Below are positions 22,014-29,249 of a stretch of 33,847 bases of DNA, piece after piece (the first letter of the stretch is position 1; every line of letters begins with the position of its first letter). The translations under genes and the position numbers were made by a program. The stretch spans positions 1 to 33,847 of IMG/VR virus record IMGVR_UViG_3300027752_000059. One strand, written 5' to 3'. Under the pieces are notes generated by a model. The model was not told the origin of the DNA and did not search any database. It was given only the letters and a program-made list of their open reading frames with translations. This DNA comes from a virus.

Positions 22014-22362
22014 TACGACCGCCTGTTCTCTATTTCCTTCACGCAAACCTGAAGAAGTTGTAATAACTCAGGTAGAATATGTAGAAAGGACTATTCCTAC
22101 ACAACCTCGTCCTAAGCCTGTATCTCTATATGACATAGAGTTTTATGCTGTCACAGAAGAAAACCTAGATGAGTTTTTGGAAAGATTCGAAAAAGAAAAC
22201 GGCGACATAGTATTCTTTGCTATCAGTGTTCCTGATTACGAAAACATATCACTAAATATGGGTGAGTTAAGACGATTTATAGAACAACAAAAATCTATCA
22301 TTCTATACTACGAAGAGAATGTGAAACCGAGAGAAGCGGAAGGGACTGATGAAAACATTTAA
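21943..22362 (+). CDS. o-spanin-like lipoprotein (Rz1 analogue)
   Basis: A 139-residue protein with a clear lipoprotein signal: a basic start (MKWKTLRV), a hydrophobic core LLLLLLSS and lipobox STTAC, with Cys at residue 28 from the first ATG (21943) or 21 from the second (21964). A weak GAGAG favours 21943. Then follows a Pro-rich stretch (RTIPTQPRPKP), common in o-spanins. It overlaps the i-spanin gene by about 70 nt in a different frame. It is long for an o-spanin, with an extra acidic helical domain at the end (about 65-139). Confidence 0.75.
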   Translation: MQQQSYLMKWKTLRVSLLLLLLSSTTACSLFPSRKPEEVVITQVEYVERTIPTQPRPKPVSLYDIEFYAVTEENLDEFLERFEKENGDIVFFAISVPDYENISLNMGELRRFIEQQKSIILYYEENVKPREAEGTDENI

Positions 22363-24016
22363 GACCTATCTACTAGACGAAGACTTGCGAAAGTGGTTCG
22401 GCAAAGGAAAAGAAGGCGATTGGGTTCGTGTAGGGACTGACGGTGAAATTAAAGGCGATTGTGCTAGAGAAGAAGGCGAAGGCAAGCCCAAGTGTATGCC
22501 TAGAAGCCGAGCGCATGGCATGGACAAAGATGATAGAGCAAAGTCTGCTAGAAGAAAGCGCAGAGAAGATCCTGTAGCAGATAGAAAAGGCAAAGGCGGC
22601 AAGCCTGTTATGGTAGCCACAGAAGAAACTATCATCGAAAAAAATGTTCCCACTAAACCTGCTTTATGGTCTAAGTACAAGTCACAAGCAAAGGCTAAGT
22701 TTGATGTTTATCCTTCCGCATATGCTAATGGTTGGGCATCAAAGATGTACAAGAAAGCAGGCGGTGGTTGGAAGTCTGTGTCTGAGGGTGTACAAGCAGG
22801 CGTTGCTGAAGCGTGTTGGTCTGGATACAAACAGAAAGGCATGAAGAAGAAAGGTAATAAGGTTGTTCCTAACTGTGTACCAGAAGAAATGGTTAGCGAA
22901 ATGCCTATGAGCGGTCCTACTGGCTCTATGTTTGCTATGAAGAAAGAAGGCAAAGAGCATTCTTGGAAGTCAGAAGGTCATTACACTAAAGACGGCAAAG
23001 AGTGGACAGGGCCTCAACACGCACACGATGGCCAAGTAATGACAGGTGAGAAGCACACCGCTGATAGTCAAGACTTGTATCACTACAAAGCACTTCCTGC
23101 TGATGTTAGGAAGAAAGTCGCAAAGACTATTGAAGAGAAGCTTCTTGCTAGAAAGAATAGCATCGGCGACTATATTAAAGATTTCAAGAAATCTGACGCT
23201 CCCCAGTTCAAAGGACGTGGTGAATCAAAGCGTAAACAGATGGCAGTGGCAGCTTACTTAAAGTCCAAAAGAAGAGACGGCGAGAGAGCATTGGGCGAAG
23301 GTATCAAATACGACTCAAACATGGGTGCTATGGATTGGGGAACACCCGAAGGCACTGAGTACATGAAAGATGTTACTCCTGGTCAAAATAAAAAGAAGTC
23401 AAAAGCAATCAAAGAATCAGGTGCTGCACACGAAACTAAAGCAGAATACAGAAAAGATAATGCTGAAGATGCACCTGAGTTAGGAGATTATGCTTTTAGT
23501 AAACAAGATATTAAAGAGCTAGAATATGAAGCAGATAATTTGTCATATGAAGATGCACTTAGTTTAGGTGTGTTTGATGACGAAATAGATGACACGGAAG
23601 TAAATATTACTGAGGTGTTATCAGTACAAGGTCGTCTCAAAAGACGATTCGCAGCAAGAAAGAATAGACAGAAACTTAAAGTAGCCCGAGGCATAGCTTT
23701 AAGGCGTGGTTCATCACCTGATCGGTTGAAGAAAAGAGCAACTCGTGGTGCAAGGGGTATGGTATATAAACGTCTCCTAAAAGGCAGAGATAAGTCAGCT
23801 CTCCCACCAGCAGAGAAAGGCCGTTTAGAGAAATTGATAGGAATGTATGCACCGCTAGTGTCTAGACTGGCAGTTAGAATGTTGCCAGGTATGCGGAAGA
23901 TGGAAATCAATCGCATGAAGAGCAGGAAAGCAGGAACTAAGTCTTCTAAGAAGTATAAAGCAGCAAGACCTACAGCTAAGAAGCAAACAGCGAAGAAATT
24001 CAAAATTAAGAAATAA
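22349..24016 (+). CDS. Large basic late protein, probable head or virion protein
   Basis: A 555-residue, Lys/Arg-rich protein of several short modules. They include KEGDWVRVGTDGEIKGDCAR with a Cys pair, WSKYKSQAKAKFDVYPSAYA with NGWASKMYKKAGG, CWSGYKQKGMKKKGNKVVPN with a Cys, SIGDYIKDFKKSDAPQFKG, and a very basic C-terminal third (375-555). I recall such modules in many marine T4-like phage proteins. The start MKTFKTYLLDED is a capsid-targeting-like motif, and Glu sites after L-x are frequent, so prohead protease processing is plausible. The role is probably DNA-associated and inside the head. It overlaps the lipoprotein gene by 14 nt. Confidence 0.7.
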   Translation: MKTFKTYLLDEDLRKWFGKGKEGDWVRVGTDGEIKGDCAREEGEGKPKCMPRSRAHGMDKDDRAKSARRKRREDPVADRKGKGGKPVMVATEETIIEKNVPTKPALWSKYKSQAKAKFDVYPSAYANGWASKMYKKAGGGWKSVSEGVQAGVAEACWSGYKQKGMKKKGNKVVPNCVPEEMVSEMPMSGPTGSMFAMKKEGKEHSWKSEGHYTKDGKEWTGPQHAHDGQVMTGEKHTADSQDLYHYKALPADVRKKVAKTIEEKLLARKNSIGDYIKDFKKSDAPQFKGRGESKRKQMAVAAYLKSKRRDGERALGEGIKYDSNMGAMDWGTPEGTEYMKDVTPGQNKKKSKAIKESGAAHETKAEYRKDNAEDAPELGDYAFSKQDIKELEYEADNLSYEDALSLGVFDDEIDDTEVNITEVLSVQGRLKRRFAARKNRQKLKVARGIALRRGSSPDRLKKRATRGARGMVYKRLLKGRDKSALPPAEKGRLEKLIGMYAPLVSRLAVRMLPGMRKMEINRMKSRKAGTKSSKKYKAARPTAKKQTAKKFKIKK

Positions 24017-24039
24017 TTTAATATATAAGATTATTTTAT

Positions 24040-24047
24040 TATAAATA
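24040..24047 (+). promoter_or_regulatory. Late promoter
   Basis: TATAAATA in an AT-rich gap. The start is expected near 24053, giving a leader of about 53 nt with AGGAAA before the ATG at 24106. Confidence 0.75.
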
Positions 24048-24105
24048 AAGTGTAAATAATTTTATTATTGCAACATTAACTTTAAAGTAAAACTAGGAAA
24101 CAAGT

Positions 24106-24378
24106 ATGAAAACTATTGTAGACAGCACAACAAATGTATCAAAGTATCTTCTTGCAGATGATAAAGCTGTTGCCATGGGCGCAGACGTTATCACTGTTGG
24201 TGATCCAGCAGAGTTCATTATCGGTGATATGAACAGCGGCAACGCTACTTTAATCGAAGGCGTATCAACTCCTGAGGATTATATGGGTTGTAAGTACACC
24301 TGCGCTGCTGATGGCACTTTTGCCGCAGTTGAAGGCTGGGTTGATCCTCGTATAGAAGCAGAAGAAGACGGCGAGTAA
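24106..24378 (+). CDS. Small late protein, probable structural
   Basis: A 90-residue acidic protein. The opening MKTIVDSTTNVSKYLLADDK and the later DVITVGDPAEFIIGDMNSGN and GCKYTCAADGTFAAVEGWVD are a pattern I recall as conserved in marine T4-like phages near virion genes; no function is known to me. It has its own late promoter and terminator, so it is a single-gene unit, which suggests high or separately timed expression, as for a small head or tail protein. Confidence 0.75.
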   Translation: MKTIVDSTTNVSKYLLADDKAVAMGADVITVGDPAEFIIGDMNSGNATLIEGVSTPEDYMGCKYTCAADGTFAAVEGWVDPRIEAEEDGE

Positions 24379-24410
24379 ACTTTAACTCGTTATAAATCTT
24401 TGCAAAGATT

Positions 24411-24445
24411 AAAAGCTCCTGTATCTACGGTACGGGAGTTTTTTT
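24411..24445 (+). terminator. Rho-independent terminator
   Basis: CTCCTGTA (24416-24423) pairs with TACGGGAG (24431-24438), with one G-T pair and a 7-nt loop, followed by seven T residues (24439-24445). It closes the single-gene late unit. Confidence 0.9.
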
Positions 24446-24475
24446 ATGTCTCCATATTATGCAATATTAATTTTG

Positions 24476-24483
24476 TATAAATA
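24476..24483 (+). promoter_or_regulatory. Late promoter, predicted to make a leaderless mRNA
   Basis: TATAAATA with 5 nt before the ATG at 24489 and no ribosome site. Geometry is the same as at 18073-18088. Confidence 0.75.
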
Positions 24484-24488
24484 CAAGT

Positions 24489-25538
24489 ATGGACAAGAAA
24501 AAAAAACAACGATTAGAACAGTTAGTGCGTCAAGGAATTGTTCCTAGCAGCAAGCTTCCTATACTGATGCAAGCCATGAGCAATCTTCACATGGGCAAAC
24601 AACTTATGCCAAAAGAAAGAGATGTTTTGGCGAAGTATATGTTCAACATGACTGACATAATGTTGAAAGATACAACCGTATTTAATCGTGCTAAATTACA
24701 CACACAAAAAACAAGATACCAAACAGAGGAGACTGAAGTGGACTCTATAGATGAAAAAATGATTGGCGGCGTTGATGTTGTTGACGGCCCAGAAGATGAA
24801 GAGCGTATGAGACACGCCGCTCAAACTAAAGCTAAAAAGCTTTCTATTAAGAAGCGTGATAAATTCAGGCTACTATCACCAGAAGTAAAAAAAGAAAAAA
24901 TGAAAGCAGGTGTAGAAGAGCAAGTACTCAAAATGAATGAGGACTATAAAGCTAAGTTTGAAGCCGCACTCAAGAAGTTCGGTGTTTCTAACATTCGTGA
25001 TTTGCCTGCTGATAAGAAGAAAGAATTCTTTAATCATGTTGATGCTTCACATGTAGCGCAGAACGAAGAAGTAGAAATTGAAGAAGATATGCAAGTCAAG
25101 CAAGCTATCGGTATTGCTTCTGATAAGCGTTACAAAGGCGGCGACATGACTGGCGCTGTTAGTGCAATCGAAAAGATGCGTAAAGGTTTGTCAGATCATC
25201 CTCAAGTTAAGGCAGTTCTCAAGCGACAAAACGAAGAGACAGAACAGCTAGACGAGTATGGCAACCCTGCTGCTACACCTGACAGACTTTCTATGATTAG
25301 AAAAGCGGCTGACAGAGTACAAAGTGGACAATCTGGTAAAGATGCTCAAAAACGAGCTAAAGCAGACATGAAGCAGAAAGGCGCTCAAAGGGGCATGGCT
25401 CCTACGAAGAAAGAAGTTGAAGAGCAAATAAATATAATGAGAAAAACTATTAAAGAAGGAACCGTTAGAGAAAAGGTTGAAGCTTACACTGAGTTGAATA
25501 GATTAATAGAACAATTTAAAATAACTGGAGAATTATAA
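24489..25538 (+). CDS. Basic, modular late virion protein
   Basis: A 349-residue charged, mainly helical protein. The start MDKKKKQRLEQLVRQGIVPS and the following LMQAMSNLHMGKQLMPKERD form a globular-looking unit. Later come two modules: KFEAALKKFGVSNIRDLPAD with KKKEFFNHVD (153-183), and QVKQAIGIASDKRYKGGDMT with GAVSAIEKMRKGLSDHP (202-240), both of a kind I recall in marine T4-like structural proteins. The end is a coiled coil. Core-scaffold or head roles are possible. No ribosome site exists, so translation is probably leaderless. It overlaps the next gene by one base. Confidence 0.65.
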   Translation: MDKKKKQRLEQLVRQGIVPSSKLPILMQAMSNLHMGKQLMPKERDVLAKYMFNMTDIMLKDTTVFNRAKLHTQKTRYQTEETEVDSIDEKMIGGVDVVDGPEDEERMRHAAQTKAKKLSIKKRDKFRLLSPEVKKEKMKAGVEEQVLKMNEDYKAKFEAALKKFGVSNIRDLPADKKKEFFNHVDASHVAQNEEVEIEEDMQVKQAIGIASDKRYKGGDMTGAVSAIEKMRKGLSDHPQVKAVLKRQNEETEQLDEYGNPAATPDRLSMIRKAADRVQSGQSGKDAQKRAKADMKQKGAQRGMAPTKKEVEEQINIMRKTIKEGTVREKVEAYTELNRLIEQFKITGEL

Positions 25539-27361
25539 TGTCAGGATGGGGTAAGGCAGACGATAAAACAAGCACGGGTACGGTAGCTCTAGCAGCTCCT
25601 ACTTCTACTTTTAACGGCGCATCTAATGTGGATAGTAATATTATTACAGTTGCTGCTCATCCATTTCGCAATGGCGATAGAGTCAATTACATTGATGGCG
25701 GCGGCACACAAGTTGTTGGTCTTGTAGATACTACAAACTATTTTATTACTAATGCTACCACAAACACAGTTCAACTAGCGTCTTCACAAGAAGATGCACT
25801 TCGAAATGTTCCAGCAGTCATTACACTTGCTGATGGTGCAGGTGCAGCACACAAACTTACTCTCGCCTTTGCACCTGGCACTCGTGGACTTATTACTGGT
25901 GCTTCATCAGCAGACTTTGAAGGCGCCGGTCAAGAAGCATTTGTTGGTGATATTATCACCGTTCTAACACAACAAATGCTTATCCTTTCAATTGAAAGCG
26001 CAACTAAATGTACTGTAATGAATCTTGACCGTTCAGTAGCTCTTGCAGCCTTTAGTGCAGCCCAATATACATTGAATGAAAAGCCACTCTCAATTGGTTC
26101 TGATGCTAATGTTAGTTCTTCTGATGTTTATGGTATTGATTCTGCTGAGATGGTTGGTGGTGCTGACAATGTTGTTGCGTCATCAATTTCAAACGCTGGT
26201 ACATCATACCTTGAAGCTCCTGCTGTAACTGTAACTGCTCCGGCAGGTCTTGTAGTTGCTACGTCAGCAGTAAGTATTGCCGCAGACACCATCACTATAA
26301 CAGGTCACAATCTTAATACTGGTGACAAGCTTACTTACACCCATCAAGGTGGTACTGCTCTTGCTGGTCTTGCTAATGCTACAGCTTACTTTGTAATTAA
26401 AGTAGACGCAAACACAATTCAAGTTGCATCTAGCTTGAGCAATGCAAACGCTGGAACTAAAATTACATTGACTGGTACTGGTAACAACGCACAAAAATTC
26501 ACTGGTGATACTGCGGCAGTTACTGCTTCTGTTGCTGGCGGTGTTGTTTCTGCTCTTACTATTACAGACGTAGGTTCAGGTTATACTGCTGCACTTCCTA
26601 CAATGTCTATGCCGATAGCTCGCCGTACTATTCCACTCGCATCTGTTGCGGATGGTGTCACTGATACTATTACATATACTGCTCACGGTTTAAATACTGC
26701 CGCTGAAGTTAAATACCAAGACGGCGGCGGCACTGCCCTTGCTGGTTTAGTTGATAATACTTCATACTTTGTTTCTGCGCTCGGCTCCACTGCTGATAAG
26801 TTCCGTCTTGCTACTTCTGCTGTTATAGCTGCAGGTTCTAACTTAGGAACTGTTGTTATTGGCGGAACAGGCGGTCAGTTTACTTGTGCGGCTGCTACAT
26901 TGGCAGCAGGCGACCGTATCCAGATATCTGGGACATTAGGTGGCACTGGTGCGATTGCTGGTTATACTACAGGCACTGTGTATAAAGTTTCTGCTGTAAC
27001 TGGTTCTTCACCTAACGTAACTGGATTCACCTTAGAAACTGAAGCAGACCAAGCTATTGTAACGACTGCTGGTACACCAACTGGTCTAACATATCTAGCT
27101 GCTACTGTTATTAACTTTACTGGCCAAGGCAATAACGCTCAATTCTTCGAGCTTATTGGTGAAACAACTGCAACTGGCGTATTTAGTCGTGGTATTGGCG
27201 GCGCTGAAGACGGTGCGGGTGGTGTTGCTCACTCAGGTTGGGTAAAACGTACAGTTGGTACTGGCGCTCGTGCAGGTCGTATACAGTATGAAGTTCTTGT
27301 TGCACTATCTAAGAACGGAATTACTAGTGATGCGGCTGACGATATTCAGATTCCAGACTAA
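25538..27361 (+). CDS. Repetitive virion protein
   Basis: A 607-residue, Ala/Thr/Gly-rich protein without cysteine clusters. It contains at least three copies of a unit of about 75 residues, at 37-110, 249-323 and 371-445, each with HxLNTGDxLxYxxxGGTALAGL-like and xxYFVxxxxxxxxxLAxS parts; a fourth, more diverged copy is at 452-540. The C-terminus HSGWVKRTVGTGARAGRIQY, EVLVALSKNGITSDAADD matches the end of structural proteins known in T4-like cyanophages. It is probably exposed on the particle as a fibre-like or decorating protein. The start is an ATG overlapping the previous stop (TAATG). Confidence 0.8.
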   Translation: MSGWGKADDKTSTGTVALAAPTSTFNGASNVDSNIITVAAHPFRNGDRVNYIDGGGTQVVGLVDTTNYFITNATTNTVQLASSQEDALRNVPAVITLADGAGAAHKLTLAFAPGTRGLITGASSADFEGAGQEAFVGDIITVLTQQMLILSIESATKCTVMNLDRSVALAAFSAAQYTLNEKPLSIGSDANVSSSDVYGIDSAEMVGGADNVVASSISNAGTSYLEAPAVTVTAPAGLVVATSAVSIAADTITITGHNLNTGDKLTYTHQGGTALAGLANATAYFVIKVDANTIQVASSLSNANAGTKITLTGTGNNAQKFTGDTAAVTASVAGGVVSALTITDVGSGYTAALPTMSMPIARRTIPLASVADGVTDTITYTAHGLNTAAEVKYQDGGGTALAGLVDNTSYFVSALGSTADKFRLATSAVIAAGSNLGTVVIGGTGGQFTCAAATLAAGDRIQISGTLGGTGAIAGYTTGTVYKVSAVTGSSPNVTGFTLETEADQAIVTTAGTPTGLTYLAATVINFTGQGNNAQFFELIGETTATGVFSRGIGGAEDGAGGVAHSGWVKRTVGTGARAGRIQYEVLVALSKNGITSDAADDIQIPD

Positions 27362-27373
27362 GGATTATTTCAT

Positions 27374-27814
27374 ATGGCAGATGCGAAACTATCAGAACTA
27401 ACAGCGGCCACTACGGCCGCTGGAACTGATTCATTATATTTGGTGCAATCAAGTAGCAGTAAAAAAATTACTATTGCTAACTTGTTTGCTGATGTAGCCA
27501 CACCGGTTAAATTTAGCGATACTATCGCTATCACTGATACTAACACACAAACTACTGCAGGCGCAATTCTGACTACTACTAATATTACTCATATTAGCAA
27601 TGTAGATGCAGCAGGAGTTTGCACATTAGCAGCAGGCGTTGATGGTCAAATTAAAATCATTATTATGGTTTCTAATACAGGCTCTCATACTGTAACATTG
27701 CAAGACACAACGGTTGCTAACGATATAACATTTACTGCTGCAGGTCACTCTGCAACCTTACTATATACTAATAGCAAATGGTATTTCATCGGGGGTACCG
27801 CTACAGTATCATAG
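27374..27814 (+). CDS. Small virion protein, probable fibre or decoration
   Basis: A 146-residue, Ser/Thr/Ala-rich beta protein. The N-terminus KLSELTAATTAAGTDSLYLV with KKITIANLFAD is a common attachment-type start of phage tail or fibre proteins. The rest has regular strands (HTVTLQDTT, ATLLYTNSKWYFIGG). It follows the repetitive protein by 12 nt and probably shares its late transcript. Its exact place in the particle cannot be told. Confidence 0.75.
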   Translation: MADAKLSELTAATTAAGTDSLYLVQSSSSKKITIANLFADVATPVKFSDTIAITDTNTQTTAGAILTTTNITHISNVDAAGVCTLAAGVDGQIKIIIMVSNTGSHTVTLQDTTVANDITFTAAGHSATLLYTNSKWYFIGGTATVS

Positions 27815-27823
27815 GACTTTATA

Positions 27824-28201
27824 ATGTTTCAATTGAATGAAGATAATTTTTTGCTTTTCGCTGTAAAAAATTATCACAACCCAGGGTCAATGGGTATGTC
27901 TGACCTTGAGAATGATTTAAAAAAAATTAAGTATGTAAAACGGCTTCTTAACCGGTATCAAAAGACTGGTGAAATAAGTGAAAGGCTTGTACTGAATCAT
28001 TTAGTAATTCTGTACAATGTCTTTGGTGACGCTACTACGGATATGTTATTTTACAAATTGGACAAAGAATTTTGGACTGATTTAAAAACATATTTAGTTT
28101 ATTTACAACGAATGCCATTAGAGACAGTAGTTTCTCCGGGCATTAAAGAAACAGACATATCGTTAAATGTTGAGTTAATAGAAGTGTTAAGGGCGCTGTA
28201 A
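27824..28201 (+). CDS. Conserved-looking late protein
   Basis: A 125-residue helical protein with an opening MFQLNEDNFLLFAVKNYHNP and a helical middle (LKKIKYVKRLLNRYQKTGEI, LVLNHLVILYNVFGD). I recall this pattern as a small T4-like phage family (DUF7207-type) with no known function. It ends within the start of the next gene (TAATG), so the two are coupled. The context is virion assembly. Confidence 0.7.
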   Translation: MFQLNEDNFLLFAVKNYHNPGSMGMSDLENDLKKIKYVKRLLNRYQKTGEISERLVLNHLVILYNVFGDATTDMLFYKLDKEFWTDLKTYLVYLQRMPLETVVSPGIKETDISLNVELIEVLRAL

Positions 28202-28725
28202 TGGGAAGATTAGCAGACGGATATATAACATTAAGAATTCTTAAAATGTTATCCACTCCTATAGAAAAAACCAAAGCATACGAATTGGGCCTCGTTGACT
28301 CTGATGGAAAACAACTAAAAAAAGCTGTTTCTACATCAGAAAAAGATTCCTATTCTATGCTTCAAAGATTCGTTTTCAAAGTTCAACGGTCTTTGATGAA
28401 ATCTCCTGACAGAAATTCTAAAAGATTATTGACATTAGCAGCAGCTCTTAGTATACTAAAAGAGAATGATGACTTAGACGATTTAGACGTTGATACGTTA
28501 TTGGAAATGTATTCTTCATTTGAGGACGTAGAACAAAACGCAAGACTACTAGAATACAACTTACTTTCCTTCAATACCTTTTTAGATGAAGAAGTAGCTG
28601 CTAATTCTGCTGGTAGTGGTAGTGTTGATGGGATAGGAGTAGGGGACGAAGGCGAACCCGGAAAAGACGCTCTTATTATGCCAATGATAAGACGCAAAAA
28701 GAAGAAGAAATATGGCAACAGTTAA
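28201..28725 (+). CDS. Late protein with a C-terminal F-x-x-F-L-x-E motif
   Basis: A 174-residue protein, helical at the N-terminus (GRLADGYITLRILKMLSTP, DSYSMLQRFVFKVQRSLM). Near the end it has LLSFNTFLDEEVAANSAGSG (121-140), followed by a Gly-rich stretch and a very basic tail (MIRRKKKKKYGNS). This region is typical of a T4-like marine family I recall only as hypothetical or structural. The L-D-E step within the motif could be cut by the prohead protease. It overlaps the next gene by 14 nt. Confidence 0.7.
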   Translation: MGRLADGYITLRILKMLSTPIEKTKAYELGLVDSDGKQLKKAVSTSEKDSYSMLQRFVFKVQRSLMKSPDRNSKRLLTLAAALSILKENDDLDDLDVDTLLEMYSSFEDVEQNARLLEYNLLSFNTFLDEEVAANSAGSGSVDGIGVGDEGEPGKDALIMPMIRRKKKKKYGNS

Positions 28726-29182
28726 AAGTATAGATACAGAACTTGCAGTAGTGAAAAACGAAGTAGGTCAAATGGGCCAACTGTTTACTAAGTTAGAAAT
28801 TGCACTTGATAAGATAACAGATGTCTCTAATAATATTGGGCAAATTTTAGCGGTACATGAAAGAAGACTCGAAGAAGGTGAACACCACTTCGATGAATTG
28901 AAAACTGACATGCATCATGCAGAAGAAAAGTTTGACGATGAAGTCAAAGATTTGCATTCTCGCCTTACAACCAATAGTAGAGAGATAGAAACTAAAATGA
29001 CAAACGAGATAGATAAAGTCTTGGATGCCATAAAAGACCTCAAGTCGCATATGGTAGATAAGCATAATCAACTAGAAGTACGCTTGGCCGCATTAGAAAG
29101 ATGGAGATGGATATTATTGGGTGCGTTTGCTGTGGGTGGTGCATTGTTGGGTAACGGGGTAGAGTTTTCTAGTTTGTTTTAA
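28712..29182 (+). CDS. Coiled-coil protein with a C-terminal membrane anchor
   Basis: A 156-residue protein. Residues 5-125 form a long coiled coil with regular heptads (for example VVKNEVGQMGQLFTKLEIAL and LKSHMVDKHNQLEVRLAALE). A single membrane helix follows (WRWILLGAFAVGGALLGNGV). The shape is like XhlA-type phage membrane proteins, so a role in lysis or envelope binding is possible, although it sits in the virion gene block. It is the last gene before the promoter/terminator at 29192-29249. Confidence 0.75.
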   Translation: MATVKSIDTELAVVKNEVGQMGQLFTKLEIALDKITDVSNNIGQILAVHERRLEEGEHHFDELKTDMHHAEEKFDDEVKDLHSRLTTNSREIETKMTNEIDKVLDAIKDLKSHMVDKHNQLEVRLAALERWRWILLGAFAVGGALLGNGVEFSSLF

Positions 29183-29191
29183 AAAAACAGC

Positions 29192-29220
29192 TTGACAAAC
29201 ACCTAAGTTTATACTATAAT
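29192..29220 (+). promoter_or_regulatory. Early promoter for primase and nucleotide genes
   Basis: TTGACA (29192-29197), 17 bp, TATAAT (29215-29220), with GC before the -35. The start is expected near 29227, inside the left arm of the terminator hairpin that follows. Confidence 0.92.
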
Positions 29221-29249
29221 AAACCTATACTCATGCTATAGGTTTTTTT
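29221..29249 (+). terminator. Rho-independent terminator interlocked with the promoter
   Basis: AAACCTATA (29221-29229) pairs perfectly with TATAGGTTT (29237-29245), with a 7-nt loop and a run of seven T residues (29243-29249) that touches the primase ATG. It should end late transcripts entering from upstream. RNA started at about 29227 lacks the left arm. Confidence 0.85.

Noticed and set aside
23488-24003. 171-codon open frame on the minus strand under the basic late protein
   Set aside because: It is explained by the Lys/Arg codon bias of the + strand gene, which has few stop codons in the reverse frame.
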